Assembly: GCA_017961325.1 (NCBI GenBank)
Contig: JAGCXM010000035.1
Coordinates: 1 to 62,067 of the forward strand
Reading direction: 5' to 3'
Length of the DNA: 62,067 bases
Source: a bacterium
GTDB lineage: Bacteria; UBP6; UBA1177
In this document: positions 17,021 to 25,789 of the stretch, piece by piece
How positions within the stretch are numbered: position 1 is the first letter of the stretch
Layout: every line of letters begins with the position of its first letter
The notes under the pieces: generated by a model
What the model was told of the DNA's origin: nothing
The model's input: only the letters and a program-made list of their open reading frames with translations
Databases searched by the model: none
Position numbers and translations under genes: made by a program

Positions 17021-17653
17021 CTATTTCGAGAACAGAGCTTTTCTAAGTTCGGGTCTGATGTATTCAGTAAGCAGTTCTGTAACCGATTCGTCGGTGAAAT
17101 CGTAGCGGAGCGCTCCGTCCGACGCTTTGACGGCGAATCCGCTCGGAAGGGTCTCGTCGCCGAGTTTTATTCCTTTTGCACCCATTGCGTCGATCTGGCT
17201 TTTTACGTAGGAAGCGAGTTTTTCCTTGAGTGCAGCCGGAAGTTCGATTGCGAACGAACCTTTGTCGGCATATATTTTAAGGAATTCCGAAACGAACTCC
17301 TTGATGAGCGTTTCGCTCTTCATGGCATCTTTTACGGGCGCTGCGACAGCCGCGGTGAGAACCTCTTTTTCAAGAACGAGTTTGAGTTTGTCTACAGACT
17401 GTTTTGCCGCGATCTTAAGAGCCGATTCGGTATTGTGCTTCATCGTTTCGGCTTCTTTCTTTGCGTTTGCGATGATCTCTTCAGCCTCTTTTTTGGCGTC
17501 TGAGACGATCTTTGCAGCTTCCGATTTCGCGTCTTTGATGATTGTCTCTTTTTCCTGCTCGGCAGGTTCAAGAACGGAAGATTTCAGGAAATCGGTGATA
17601 TCCTTGATTTTGCTGTCCGTAACATTGAGTTTCGTGTTCTGGGTTTCGCTCAT
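17021..17653 (-). CDS. ntpE: V/A-type ATP synthase subunit E (peripheral stalk)
   Basis: 210 residues. The N-terminal half is one long Lys/Glu/Ala helix (DAKSEAAKIVSDAKKEAEEI and similar heptads) and the C-terminal half is the globular head-binding domain. This is the stator stalk; a partner helix (subunit G/H) is not encoded nearby. The ATG at 17651-17653 has GGAGG seven bases upstream. First gene of the operon. Confidence 0.88.
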   Translation of the reverse strand: MSETQNTKLNVTDSKIKDITDFLKSSVLEPAEQEKETIIKDAKSEAAKIVSDAKKEAEEIIANAKKEAETMKHNTESALKIAAKQSVDKLKLVLEKEVLTAAVAAPVKDAMKSETLIKEFVSEFLKIYADKGSFAIELPAALKEKLASYVKSQIDAMGAKGIKLGDETLPSGFAVKASDGALRYDFTDESVTELLTEYIRPELRKALFSK

Positions 17654-17707
17654 TTTTTAGCCTCCAAAATTATGTAAAAAAAACATTCAGACGATTCAAC
17701 GGCGGCT

Positions 17708-17735
17708 ATATTATTGTCGGCAAGACAAAAGTCAA
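17708..17735 (-). promoter_or_regulatory. Sigma-70 promoter of the V/A-ATPase operon
   Basis: On the minus strand TTGACT (complement of 17730-17735), a 16-base spacer and TAATAT (complement of 17708-17713), about 55 bases before the subunit E start. Confidence 0.6.
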
Positions 17736-17830
17736 ATAATGATTGCGGTAAAAACGAATATTCTTGAAATAAAGATTTTATCTGCTAAGTTGACCCGATA
17801 TTTTCGTTTATTTTTATTTAGGAGGTTGAT

Positions 17831-19183
17831 ATGAATTTCAGAAAATTCGACGGCAATTTTGACAACATTGATTTCCTCAGTCTGCTCATGCTTGATATCA
17901 ACGGCTCTATCAGGCACGTTACGCTTCCGAAAGACTATATCTCAGAGAAAATTTTTGAAAAAGGAATCGGCTTCGACGCATCGAATTTCGGTTACGCGAA
18001 AGTCGACAAGTCCGACATGGTCGCAAAACCCGATCTTTCGACAGCCTTTGTAGAAGAGAAAGAAGGACACGTTATCGCTCACGTTTTCTGCGACGTTTAT
18101 CTGACGACTGGCGAACCTTTCGACCAGTATCCGCGCAACATCGCTAAGAAAACAGCGGCATACCTTAAGGAACAGGGCATTGCGGACGACGCTAAAGTCC
18201 TCATCGAACTTGAATTCCACGCTTTCGACAGCGTCCGCTACTCAAGCGAATACTCGCACAGTTTCTACGAAGTCCAGAGTCAGGAGGGAATCGGCCCGGA
18301 TTACGACGACACACCGCGTTTCGGAATTCAGCAGGGTTACCACAGACTTTTCCCGGCTGACAAATACTTCGACATGAGAAACGACATCGTTGCCGCTCTG
18401 GGCACGGTCGGCGTTCCGGTAAAATACCACCACCACGAGGTAAGCGCATCCCAGCTTGAAATCGAACTCAACTTCATCAGCCTTGCCGAAGCCGGCGACA
18501 AAGTTTCTCTTGCAAAATGGATAATCGTCAACGTTGCCAGAGAGCACGGAATTTTCGTAACTTTCATGCCGAAACCGGTCTACAACATCGCAGGAAACGG
18601 AATGCACGTTCACCAGTTCCTGGTCAAAAACGGCGCTTCATTCTTTGCCGGAGACGGCCTGCACGGCCTTTCGAAAGAGGCTCTTGCCTATACCGCCGGC
18701 ATTCTCGACCACAGTCTGACAGGTTCGCTCCTCGCCTTCTCGAATCCGAGCACGAACTCATACAAACGCCTCGTTCCGGGCTTTGAAGCTCCGGTCAGCG
18801 CTACTTTCGCTAAAGGATCGCGTGAAGCATCGATCAGAATTCCCGGTTACCTTGCAAAAGGCGAAGAGAGGATCGAATACAGAACGGGTGATGCGACGGC
18901 GAACATCTACTATTTCCTCAGCGCAATGATTCTCGCCGGCGCCGACGGCATCAAAAAGGGAAGAGATCCGCTTGAAACGAACTACCACGACAAGGACAAC
19001 GGCAAAATGTTCCCGCTCAACCTCAATGCCGTTCTTGACGGACTTGCCGCCGACAACGAATACCTCATGCCCGCATTCCCGAAGGCTCTGATCGACCTCT
19101 GGATCAAGGCTAAAAAGGCGGAAGCGCGCTTTGTCTACAACGCTCCGACACCTCAGGAATACGAACTTTACTTCAACATTTAG
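17831..19183 (+). CDS. glnA: Glutamine synthetase, type I
   Basis: 450 residues. Joins ammonia to glutamate using ATP, in a dodecamer in the cytoplasm. Family blocks include YHHHEVSASQLEIEL (metal and ammonium site), FMPKPVYNIAGNGMHVHQF, and the nucleotide/glutamate segment FAKGSREASIRIPGY. The adenylylation motif NLYDLP near the C-terminus of enterobacterial enzymes is absent, so control by adenylylation is unlikely. ATG 17831 follows an AGGAGG ribosome site at optimal distance. A possible promoter is TTGAAA (17764) with TAAGTT (17786). The NfnA-like gene starts 9 bases later and is probably co-transcribed. Confidence 0.93.
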   Translation: MNFRKFDGNFDNIDFLSLLMLDINGSIRHVTLPKDYISEKIFEKGIGFDASNFGYAKVDKSDMVAKPDLSTAFVEEKEGHVIAHVFCDVYLTTGEPFDQYPRNIAKKTAAYLKEQGIADDAKVLIELEFHAFDSVRYSSEYSHSFYEVQSQEGIGPDYDDTPRFGIQQGYHRLFPADKYFDMRNDIVAALGTVGVPVKYHHHEVSASQLEIELNFISLAEAGDKVSLAKWIIVNVAREHGIFVTFMPKPVYNIAGNGMHVHQFLVKNGASFFAGDGLHGLSKEALAYTAGILDHSLTGSLLAFSNPSTNSYKRLVPGFEAPVSATFAKGSREASIRIPGYLAKGEERIEYRTGDATANIYYFLSAMILAGADGIKKGRDPLETNYHDKDNGKMFPLNLNAVLDGLAADNEYLMPAFPKALIDLWIKAKKAEARFVYNAPTPQEYELYFNI

Positions 19184-19192
19184 TGAATAAAA

Positions 19193-20002
19193 ATGGAAAA
19201 AATCATCTCCACCGAAGAAATAGCTCCGAGAATCCACAAAATCGTGATTACTGCTCCGCAGATTGCAAAAATGTGGCGTCCGGGACAGTTTCTCATCATT
19301 CATCTGAAAGAGGACAGCGAGAGAATCCCGCTCACGATCTGCAAGCGCGATGCCGGAAAAGGTGAACTGACACTCATCGTTCAAGCAATCGGTGAAAGTA
19401 CGCGCGAAATCTGCGGAAGTCCGGCAGGTTCAGACATCCGGGATGTTCTGGGACCTCTGGGCATGCCGAGCGGCATCGACCCGAATTTCAAAAACGTCCT
19501 TTTCGTTTCGGGCGGAATCGGCATCACGCCGCTCTATCCTCTGATTCAGAAATACCATGAACTGGGAATCCGGACAACGGTTCTGATGGGTTTCAGAACG
19601 GCGAAAAACCTCATTCTCGAATCAGAAGTCAAAGAGGTTGCGGACAACATAATGATAGCCTCCGACGACGGCACGATCGGCGAGAAAGGTCTGGCTCTCG
19701 ACCTCATCGCTCCGGCAATCGAGAAATCCGGTAAATTCGACCATGTCTACATCGCAGGCCCTGTCAGAATGATGCAGTATACCGTAGCCGAAGCTGCAAA
19801 ATTCGGCATAAAATCGACCGTCAGCCTCAATCCGCTCATGATTGACGGAACCGGAATGTGCGGAGGCTGCCGAGTAAGCATAGGCGGACACGTGAAATTT
19901 GCCTGCGTTGACGGACCGGAATTTGACGGCGATTTGGTGGATTTTGAAAAACTGGCAAAAAAATTAGGCACTTACAAAGACCATAAGTGCCGCATAATGT
20001 AA
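19193..20002 (+). CDS. NfnA/SudB-like FAD/NAD-binding [2Fe-2S] flavoprotein
   Basis: 269 residues of the ferredoxin-NADP reductase / dihydroorotate dehydrogenase electron-transfer type. The FAD domain (RPGQFLIIHL) is followed by a pyridine-nucleotide domain (VLFVSGGIGITPLYPLI, then VYIAGPVRMMQ). The C-terminus holds a [2Fe-2S] site. Asp218, Cys223, Cys226 and Cys238 (DGTGMCGGCRV, then ACVDG) match the one-Asp-three-Cys ligation of NfnA and relatives. These small subunits normally pair with a GltD-like large subunit (NfnB), often the next gene. Here the neighbours are glnA and tolQ, so the partner must be elsewhere. It could pass electrons between NADH and a glutamate-synthase-like subunit; this is inference. 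Confidence 0.87.
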   Translation: MEKIISTEEIAPRIHKIVITAPQIAKMWRPGQFLIIHLKEDSERIPLTICKRDAGKGELTLIVQAIGESTREICGSPAGSDIRDVLGPLGMPSGIDPNFKNVLFVSGGIGITPLYPLIQKYHELGIRTTVLMGFRTAKNLILESEVKEVADNIMIASDDGTIGEKGLALDLIAPAIEKSGKFDHVYIAGPVRMMQYTVAEAAKFGIKSTVSLNPLMIDGTGMCGGCRVSIGGHVKFACVDGPEFDGDLVDFEKLAKKLGTYKDHKCRIM

Positions 20003-20021
20003 TGATTTATTAGAGGTAGAA

Positions 20022-20660
20022 ATGGATATTTTCACCATTTTCACAAAAGGCGGCATCGTCATGTATCCTATTCTCCTCTGCTCAATCGTGAGCGTAGCGA
20101 TACTTCTGGAACGCCTTTTCGCCCTTAGAAAAAGCAGAATAATATCGAACCGCGACCTTCTGATGCACCTTGCAGAAAAAGGTTCGTGGGACGAAATGAA
20201 AGAGGCGGCAAAAAACAAGGAGGACTTTTTCTCCCGGACGGTCAGTCTTACGCTAAACGATCCGGCATCACTCGCCGAAACGCAGAAAATCACCGAAATG
20301 TATGCAAAAAAAATGGCTGAAGAAATTTACAGCCACGTTTCGATACCCGGCGTAATGGCGACTCTTTCTCCGCTTCTGGGACTTCTGGGAACCGTCCTCG
20401 GCATGATAAAAATCTTCAATAAATTCACCGAAGCCGGCGGGAACCCCATGATTCTTGCGGGCGGCATCTGGGAAGCGCTCATAACTACTGCGGCAGGACT
20501 TACCGTCGCGATTCCGAGCCTTATCATCTACAGATTTCTCACTTACCGGGCGGAAAAAAGCGTTGCGGAACTTGAATTCTTATTGGAAAAATTCATTAAT
20601 TTTAAAGATTCAGGACAACGAGAGGGGAAAATAATTCGAATCGGCATTAAAGAAACTTGA
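20022..20660 (+). CDS. MotA/TolQ/ExbB-family proton channel protein
   Basis: 212 residues, inner membrane. First helix near residues 12-30 (GGIVMYPILLCSIVSVAILLE), a cytoplasmic loop, then two helices in the conserved channel region (PLLGLLGTVLGMIKIF and LITTAAGLTVAIPSLIIY). Together with an ExbD/TolR partner such proteins energise TonB or TolA. No ExbD/TolR gene follows; recA comes next. A TonB-like protein is encoded far away at 59434-60513. An AGAGG ribosome site precedes the ATG. TolQ, ExbB and related roles cannot be told apart from this sequence. Confidence 0.88.
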   Translation: MDIFTIFTKGGIVMYPILLCSIVSVAILLERLFALRKSRIISNRDLLMHLAEKGSWDEMKEAAKNKEDFFSRTVSLTLNDPASLAETQKITEMYAKKMAEEIYSHVSIPGVMATLSPLLGLLGTVLGMIKIFNKFTEAGGNPMILAGGIWEALITTAAGLTVAIPSLIIYRFLTYRAEKSVAELEFLLEKFINFKDSGQREGKIIRIGIKET

Positions 20661-20685
20661 TTTTAATTGTTTTTTAACATAATTT
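20657..20685 (+). promoter_or_regulatory. Possible promoter of recA-pilT
   Basis: TTGATT (20657-20662), a 17-base spacer and TAATTT (20680-20685), overlapping the tolQ stop codon. I see no LexA-type palindrome next to it. Confidence 0.5.
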
Positions 20686-20715
20686 CTAATGCAATATTTG
20701 TTAAAGGAGAGAAAA

Positions 20716-21801
20716 ATGGTTGAAAACAGAAGGGAAATGATTGAAAGCGTTATCAAAAACATTGAAAAACAGTACGGAAAGGGAGCCGTCATGATTCTCG
20801 GCGACGAGACTAACATCGACATCCCCGTCATTCCGTCAGGTTCGATGAGTCTTGATATCGCGATGGGCATCGGCGGCTATCCTAGAGGAAGAATCATTGA
20901 AATATACGGCCCTGAATCTTCGGGTAAAACGACTCTGGCACTTCACGCAATAGCCGAAGCACAGAAAAAAGGCGGTGCAGCCGCATTTATCGACGCAGAA
21001 CATGCTTTCGACCTTAACTATGCTAAAAAATTAGGAATTCAGGTAGATTCCCTCATAGTTTCCCAACCGGATTACGCCGAACAGGCACTTGAAATCGCCG
21101 AAACTCTCGTAAGAAGCAACACGATTGACGTTCTCGTCGTTGATTCGGTTGCCGCACTCGTTCCTAGAAGCGAAATCGAAGGCGAAATGGGCGAAAGCCA
21201 GATGGGAGTTCAGGCAAGACTTATGTCGCAGGCGATGAGAAAACTCACTGCGGCTGTCAGCAAATCGAAAACCTGCCTCATCTTCATAAACCAGCTCAGA
21301 AGTAAAATCGGAGTCATGTTCGGCAATCCCGAAACGACAACAGGCGGAAACGCCCTTAAATTCTACGCTTCGATCAGGATAGACATCAGAAAAATCGCAA
21401 GCATCAAGGAAAAAGAGGTAGTCATCGGCAATCAGGTCAAAGTCAAAATCCAGAAAAACAAAATGTTCCCGCCGTTCAGAGAAGCCGTTTTCGACATAAT
21501 CTACGGCAAAGGAATCGACCGTCTCACCGATATGATAAATGTCGCCGAAACCGACGGAATCATCGTAAAAAGCGGCAGCTGGTATGCCTACAACGACGAA
21601 AAACTCGGCCAGGGCATCTCAAATGCGGCAAAAACTTTGAAGGAAAATCCGGAGCTTATGAAGGAAATCGTCTATAAAATCAAGGAAAAGCACAATATGC
21701 TCAAAGAAGGAGACGAACCTCTGAAAGAAACGGCTCAGCCGAAACCAGAAGAAACGGAAGACGATAAAAAACAGAAAAAGAGTACTGCGGGGAACAAATA
21801 A
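20716..21801 (+). CDS. recA: Recombinase A
   Basis: 361 residues. DNA strand exchange protein for homologous recombination and SOS signalling. Walker [23 protein letters not shown]-binding loops around [15 protein letters not shown] and [16 protein letters not shown], and an acidic/Lys tail ([11 protein letters not shown]). ATG 20716 is chosen because AAGGAG lies just upstream; an ATG at 20689 lacks a ribosome site. The TAA stop overlaps the pilT ATG by one base, so RecA and PilT are translationally coupled. Confidence 0.97.
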   Translation: MVENRREMIESVIKNIEKQYGKGAVMILGDETNIDIPVIPSGSMSLDIAMGIGGYPRGRIIEIYGPESSGKTTLALHAIAEAQKKGGAAAFIDAEHAFDLNYAKKLGIQVDSLIVSQPDYAEQALEIAETLVRSNTIDVLVVDSVAALVPRSEIEGEMGESQMGVQARLMSQAMRKLTAAVSKSKTCLIFINQLRSKIGVMFGNPETTTGGNALKFYASIRIDIRKIASIKEKEVVIGNQVKVKIQKNKMFPPFREAVFDIIYGKGIDRLTDMINVAETDGIIVKSGSWYAYNDEKLGQGISNAAKTLKENPELMKEIVYKIKEKHNMLKEGDEPLKETAQPKPEETEDDKKQKKSTAGNK

Positions 21802-22991
21802 TGAATGAAATTTTTCAGAACAGCCTCAAATTTCTGAACCTGCTTCTCAATGACGCTGTTTTGCTCGGCGCATCCGATGTCCACCTGAAAACATACAGTG
21901 TACCGGTTTTCAGAATCAACGGCACGCTCCACAAAATGGATAAGAGGTACGAGGTCTTAAAGCCTGAGAAAATCAACCCGATGATTGCCGGAATCCTCAA
22001 TGATGACCAGAGGAAGGCACTAAAAGAAAGCTCGGAAATCGACCTTTCCTACAGCGTTCCAGGCGTCGGCAGATTCAGGGTTAACGTTTTCAAGCAGAGA
22101 AGCTCGCTCGGTGCCGTTTTCAGAACGATTCCGTTTTCGGTAAAATCAATAGATGAACTGATTCTGCCGCCGGTAATCAAAAAAATCGCCGACCGCAGGC
22201 GCGGACTGATTCTCGTAACAGGGACTACGGGAAGCGGTAAGTCGACGACGATGGCTTCAATAGTCGATTACATAAATTCGACGCGTGACTGCAACATCAT
22301 AACCATTGAAGACCCGATAGAGTTTCTTCTCCGCGACAAGAAAAGCATCGTAAGCCAGCGCGAAATAGGTATTGACACGAAGTCTTTTGCGACCGCTCTC
22401 AGAGCTTCCATGCGTGAGGACCCTGATGTCATAATGGTCGGTGAAATGCGAGACCTTGAAACGATAGAAATCGCACTCACCGCAGCTGAAACTGGGCACC
22501 TTGTCATAAGCACGCTTCACACGCTGAACGCAGTCGAAACGATCAACAGGATCATAGCAGTTTTCCCGCCCAACTACCAGGGTCAGATCCGCCAGCAGCT
22601 CGGCAGCGTCCTCGCGGCGGCTATAAGCCAGCGTCTTATCAAAAAGAAAGACGGCCGTTCGCGTGTTCCTGCGGTCGAAGTACTCATCACATCGCAGCTT
22701 GTCAAAGAGATCATCCTTGACGGAGCAAGATTCAAAGAGCTGAAGGATGTCATCGAAAAAAGTTATCAGAACTATGGAATGCAGACTTTCGACCAGTCGA
22801 TTTTCCAGCTTTATAAGGACGGTCACATTTCTGAAAAAGAGGCGCTTGAAAACGCATCAAGCCCCGATGATCTCATTCTCAGGATGCAGGGCGTCAGCAT
22901 GTCAGGCGACGGCGACTGGGCTTCCTTCGACGGTGGTTCGGAAGGAATGACGCCGCAGTACGAGCCTACCGATTTTGAGTTTGAAAATTAG
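21801..22991 (+). CDS. pilT: Type IV pilus retraction ATPase PilT
   Basis: 396 residues. Hexameric secretion-type ATPase that disassembles type IV pili, giving twitching motility and often DNA uptake. Walker A GTTGSGKSTT is at 141-150. The Asp and His boxes are complete (MREDPDVIMVGEMRDLETI, AAETGHLVISTLHT), as is the preceding AIRA-like box (ALRASMRED). This pattern separates PilT from PilB. The C-terminal 45 residues (SGDGDWASFDGGSEGMTPQY) are an acidic, Gly-rich tail not needed for the fold. It is coupled to recA. No pilus structural genes lie in the window. Confidence 0.93.
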   Translation: MNEIFQNSLKFLNLLLNDAVLLGASDVHLKTYSVPVFRINGTLHKMDKRYEVLKPEKINPMIAGILNDDQRKALKESSEIDLSYSVPGVGRFRVNVFKQRSSLGAVFRTIPFSVKSIDELILPPVIKKIADRRRGLILVTGTTGSGKSTTMASIVDYINSTRDCNIITIEDPIEFLLRDKKSIVSQREIGIDTKSFATALRASMREDPDVIMVGEMRDLETIEIALTAAETGHLVISTLHTLNAVETINRIIAVFPPNYQGQIRQQLGSVLAAAISQRLIKKKDGRSRVPAVEVLITSQLVKEIILDGARFKELKDVIEKSYQNYGMQTFDQSIFQLYKDGHISEKEALENASSPDDLILRMQGVSMSGDGDWASFDGGSEGMTPQYEPTDFEFEN

Positions 22992-23006
22992 TTTTTCGGA
23001 GTTTTT

Positions 23007-23804
23007 ATGAAAATCGCAACAGTTCAAAACAACCCTGTCTTCGGAGAAAAAAGCAGTAATATAACCGATTTGCTCAAAATGATGGATTCTGTGAAAGCTG
23101 AACTCTACATTCTGCCGGAAATGTCTTATTCAGGATATCAGGTCGTTTCAAAGGAAGAGGCCGTAAAGCTTGCCGACAGAGTCGATTCTGACAATATCAT
23201 GCGTTTTGCCGAGTGGTCGAAATCACGCGACAGCGCGGTAATTCTCGGTTTTCCCGAAGCGGCGGAAGACGGAAAGATATACAATTCGTCAATTTTCATA
23301 ACTCCCGAAGGAGAGAGACACGTTTACCGCAAATCGCACCTCTTTTATAAAGAAAAACTTTACTATGCACCCGGAAATACAGGTTTTTTCGTCAACGAAT
23401 GGCGCGGTGTCAAAATCGGTCAGGCGATATGCTTCGACTGGTACTTTTCAGAAAGTTTCAGAACTTTAGCTCTTTTGGGCGCAGATTTAATCGCACACTG
23501 CACGAACATCGTAATGCCCTACTTCCAGCGTGCGGCATTCGCGAGAGCGATTGAAAACAGGGTCTACATTGCTACTTCGAACCGCATCGGCACGGAATCA
23601 CGGGAGAGTGAGTCATTCACATATACCGGTGAAAGCGTCATCGTAGACCCGCTCGGGAACTATCTTGTTGACGCTCCGAGCGATAAGACCGGAGTATTCG
23701 CGGCAGAAATTGACACGAATCTTTCAAGAAACAAAAAACTTAATGATTTTAACGATGTTATTGCAGACAGAAGGGAAATCTTTTACAAAAAGCAATCTTT
23801 TTAA
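23007..23804 (+). CDS. Carbon-nitrogen hydrolase (nitrilase superfamily)
   Basis: 265 residues. The Glu-Lys-Cys triad is visible: Glu38 (LPEMSYSGY), Lys109 (VYRKSHLF) and Cys142 (GQAICFDWYF). This superfamily cleaves amides or nitriles; the substrate cannot be named. Length and motifs suit an omega-amidase or N-carbamoyl-type amidase. It starts 15 bases after pilT and ends two bases before the cca start, so it is inside a run of co-directional genes. Confidence 0.87.
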   Translation: MKIATVQNNPVFGEKSSNITDLLKMMDSVKAELYILPEMSYSGYQVVSKEEAVKLADRVDSDNIMRFAEWSKSRDSAVILGFPEAAEDGKIYNSSIFITPEGERHVYRKSHLFYKEKLYYAPGNTGFFVNEWRGVKIGQAICFDWYFSESFRTLALLGADLIAHCTNIVMPYFQRAAFARAIENRVYIATSNRIGTESRESESFTYTGESVIVDPLGNYLVDAPSDKTGVFAAEIDTNLSRNKKLNDFNDVIADRREIFYKKQSF

Positions 23805-23806
23805 CC

Positions 23807-25027
23807 ATGAAAATATATCAGGTCGGTGGCTCTGTCCGCGATGAAATTTTGGGAATAGAAGCTTTTGACAGGGATTTTGTCGTTGTCGGAGCGACGGAAG
23901 CCGAATTTCTGGCAGAATTCCCGAAAGCTGAAAAAGTCGGCAAATCGTTCCCCGTTTTCCTCGTAAACGGCTGCGAATACGCTTTTGCAAGGCGTGAACG
24001 GAAAAACGGTCACGGATACACCGGCTTCGACGTCGAATTTTCACCGGACATAACTCTGGAAGAAGATTTGAAGCGTCGCGACATCACGATAAACGCAATT
24101 GCCAAAGATCCCGATTTTCCGGACAGATACATCGACCCTTACGGCGGAATCAACGACCTGAAAAACAAAAGAATCATCCATGTTTCGGAAGCTTTCGCCG
24201 AAGATCCGCTCCGGGTCTACCGCGTCGCGAGGTTCGCTGCCAAATTTCCCGATTTTTCAGTCGATGAAAGTACCATAGAACTCATGCGCTCAATCGGAGA
24301 CGAGCTGCTTTCACTTTCGACCGAAAGAGTATGGAACGAGCTTGAAAAGGCACTCACCTACCCCCGCCCGAGCCGTTTTTTCGAGATATTGAAAGAGGCT
24401 GACCTCTTGAAATACCATTTTCCGGAAGTGGCAGACCTGATCGGCGTTCCGGCCGGTCCTATTCAGTATCATCCCGAAGGAGACTCGTTCATCCACACGG
24501 TCGAAACGATGGACCGTCTAAGACTTTCCGGCAGCAACGACCCGGTTGCAATGTTCGCCGCGCTCTGCCACGACTGGGGTAAGGCTGCCTCTTCGCCCGA
24601 CAACTACCCCCATCATTTCGGACATGACAAAGCCGGAGTTCCGATAATCGAAAACTTCTGCAAAAGAATGAAAAACGTCCCTTTCCGATACGGATTTGCT
24701 GCAAAAACCGTAGCAAAATACCACATGATCGTCCGCGAAATAGACAGAATAACGCCGAAAAAAGCAATCAGAATCATAAATGAAATCCTCAAATGCTCTT
24801 GCGGAATCGACGGTTTCATGGATGCCGTCAAAGCAGACAACAGCCGCCAGAATGACGAAGCGAGGGCCTTCATCAAAAAAATGCTTCCGGTTTTCGATGT
24901 GAAACTTCCCGAAAAATACTGGAATGCCGGTAGAAAAAGTTCCGAGATCCTGACGCAGCTCAGAATTCTGAAATATAAGGAAATCGCTGAAACGTGCGGA
25001 ATTTGCCGGACTTCAAAAAAATCTTGA
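23807..25027 (+). CDS. cca: CCA tRNA nucleotidyltransferase, E. coli-like with HD domain
   Basis: 406 residues. Adds or repairs the 3' CCA end of tRNAs. The head domain has YQVGGSVRDEILG and DRDFVVVGAT, with the Asp pair for metal binding, then RRDITINAIA and a neck with EDPLRVYRVARFAAKF. The C-terminal half has an HD-type phosphohydrolase motif (HTVETMDRL, CHDWGK), as in the multifunctional gammaproteobacterial enzyme. The next gene downstream is a tRNA whose own CCA is encoded, so the enzyme would repair rather than build that end. Confidence 0.93.
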   Translation: MKIYQVGGSVRDEILGIEAFDRDFVVVGATEAEFLAEFPKAEKVGKSFPVFLVNGCEYAFARRERKNGHGYTGFDVEFSPDITLEEDLKRRDITINAIAKDPDFPDRYIDPYGGINDLKNKRIIHVSEAFAEDPLRVYRVARFAAKFPDFSVDESTIELMRSIGDELLSLSTERVWNELEKALTYPRPSRFFEILKEADLLKYHFPEVADLIGVPAGPIQYHPEGDSFIHTVETMDRLRLSGSNDPVAMFAALCHDWGKAASSPDNYPHHFGHDKAGVPIIENFCKRMKNVPFRYGFAAKTVAKYHMIVREIDRITPKKAIRIINEILKCSCGIDGFMDAVKADNSRQNDEARAFIKKMLPVFDVKLPEKYWNAGRKSSEILTQLRILKYKEIAETCGICRTSKKS

Positions 25028-25052
25028 CAAACGGACATTGTTTGACTATAAA
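25024..25052 (+). promoter_or_regulatory. Strong sigma-70 promoter for tRNA-Gln, rplY and pth
   Basis: TTGACA (25024-25029), a 17-base spacer and TATAAA (25047-25052). The -35 box overlaps the cca stop codon. Predicted transcription starts about 48 bases before the tRNA. Confidence 0.8.
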
Positions 25053-25106
25053 CTGCGGCCGATTTTTTCGGGGTGTTCTTTTTAGAAAGAGTTTACTAAC
25101 AGGCTT

Positions 25107-25181
25107 TGGGGCATCGTCAAGCGGTAAGACACCAGATTTTGGTTCTGGCATCCGGAGGTTCGAATCCTTCTGCCCCAGCCA
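25107..25181 (+). tRNA. trnQ: tRNA-Gln (anticodon TTG)
   Basis: Cloverleaf folded by eye: acceptor stem TGGGGCA/TGCCCCA, anticodon stem CCAGA/TCTGG with loop TTTTGGT giving anticodon TTG, and a T-arm with GGTTCGAATCC. The discriminator G is followed by an encoded CCA. About 75 bases. It lies between cca and rplY. Confidence 0.95.
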
Positions 25182-25207
25182 TTTTTTACTGATATGTGGA
25201 GGAAATT

Positions 25208-25771
25208 ATGGAAACTTTTAAGCTCGCAGTCGAAAAAAGGGAACAGGGCAAAAAAAGTGTTAAGGCTGTAAGAAACAACGGTTTTGTGCCGGTAGAGATT
25301 TACGGAAAAGGTCTCGAAAGCAACATCAGCGGTGCGGTAGAAAGAAAAGAGCTTATCAAGGGACTTCACACTCCGCAGGGAAAAAATGTTATTTTCAGTC
25401 TTGATTACGAAGGAAAATCATACCTTGCAATCGCTCACGACCTTCAGATCCATCCGGTAAAGGACAACATCATCCATGTTGATTTCATGACGGTTTCTGA
25501 AGACAAGGAAATCACGATCGTCGTTCCCGTTACGAAACAGGGAAGATCGAAAGGCGAAATCGCCGGCGGAAAAATTTTCCAGGTTGTAAAGGAAGTAAAA
25601 GTCGCTTGCAAACCGGCTGACGTTCCGGCTGAAATAGTTGTCGATGTTACCAACAACGAAATCGGCGACCGCATCAAACTTTCGACTCTGCCCTATCCGC
25701 AGGGTGTCCGCCCTGTTTTCACGCAGGATGCTCCTGTTATCGTAATCAACAAAGGAAGAGGCGGCGAATAA
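25208..25771 (+). CDS. rplY: Ribosomal protein L25 / general stress protein Ctc
   Basis: 187 residues. N-terminal L25 domain that binds 5S rRNA (KREQGKKSVKAVRNNGFVPVE, IYGKG) plus the C-terminal TL5/Ctc beta domain (VPVTKQGRSKGEIAGGKIFQ). ATG 25208 is preferred because GGAGG lies 6 bases before it; an upstream in-frame codon at 25196 has no such site. It follows tRNA-Gln and precedes pth, a common bacterial pairing. Confidence 0.93.
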   Translation: METFKLAVEKREQGKKSVKAVRNNGFVPVEIYGKGLESNISGAVERKELIKGLHTPQGKNVIFSLDYEGKSYLAIAHDLQIHPVKDNIIHVDFMTVSEDKEITIVVPVTKQGRSKGEIAGGKIFQVVKEVKVACKPADVPAEIVVDVTNNEIGDRIKLSTLPYPQGVRPVFTQDAPVIVINKGRGGE

Positions 25772-25789
25772 TCGCTTTCGGTCATCATT

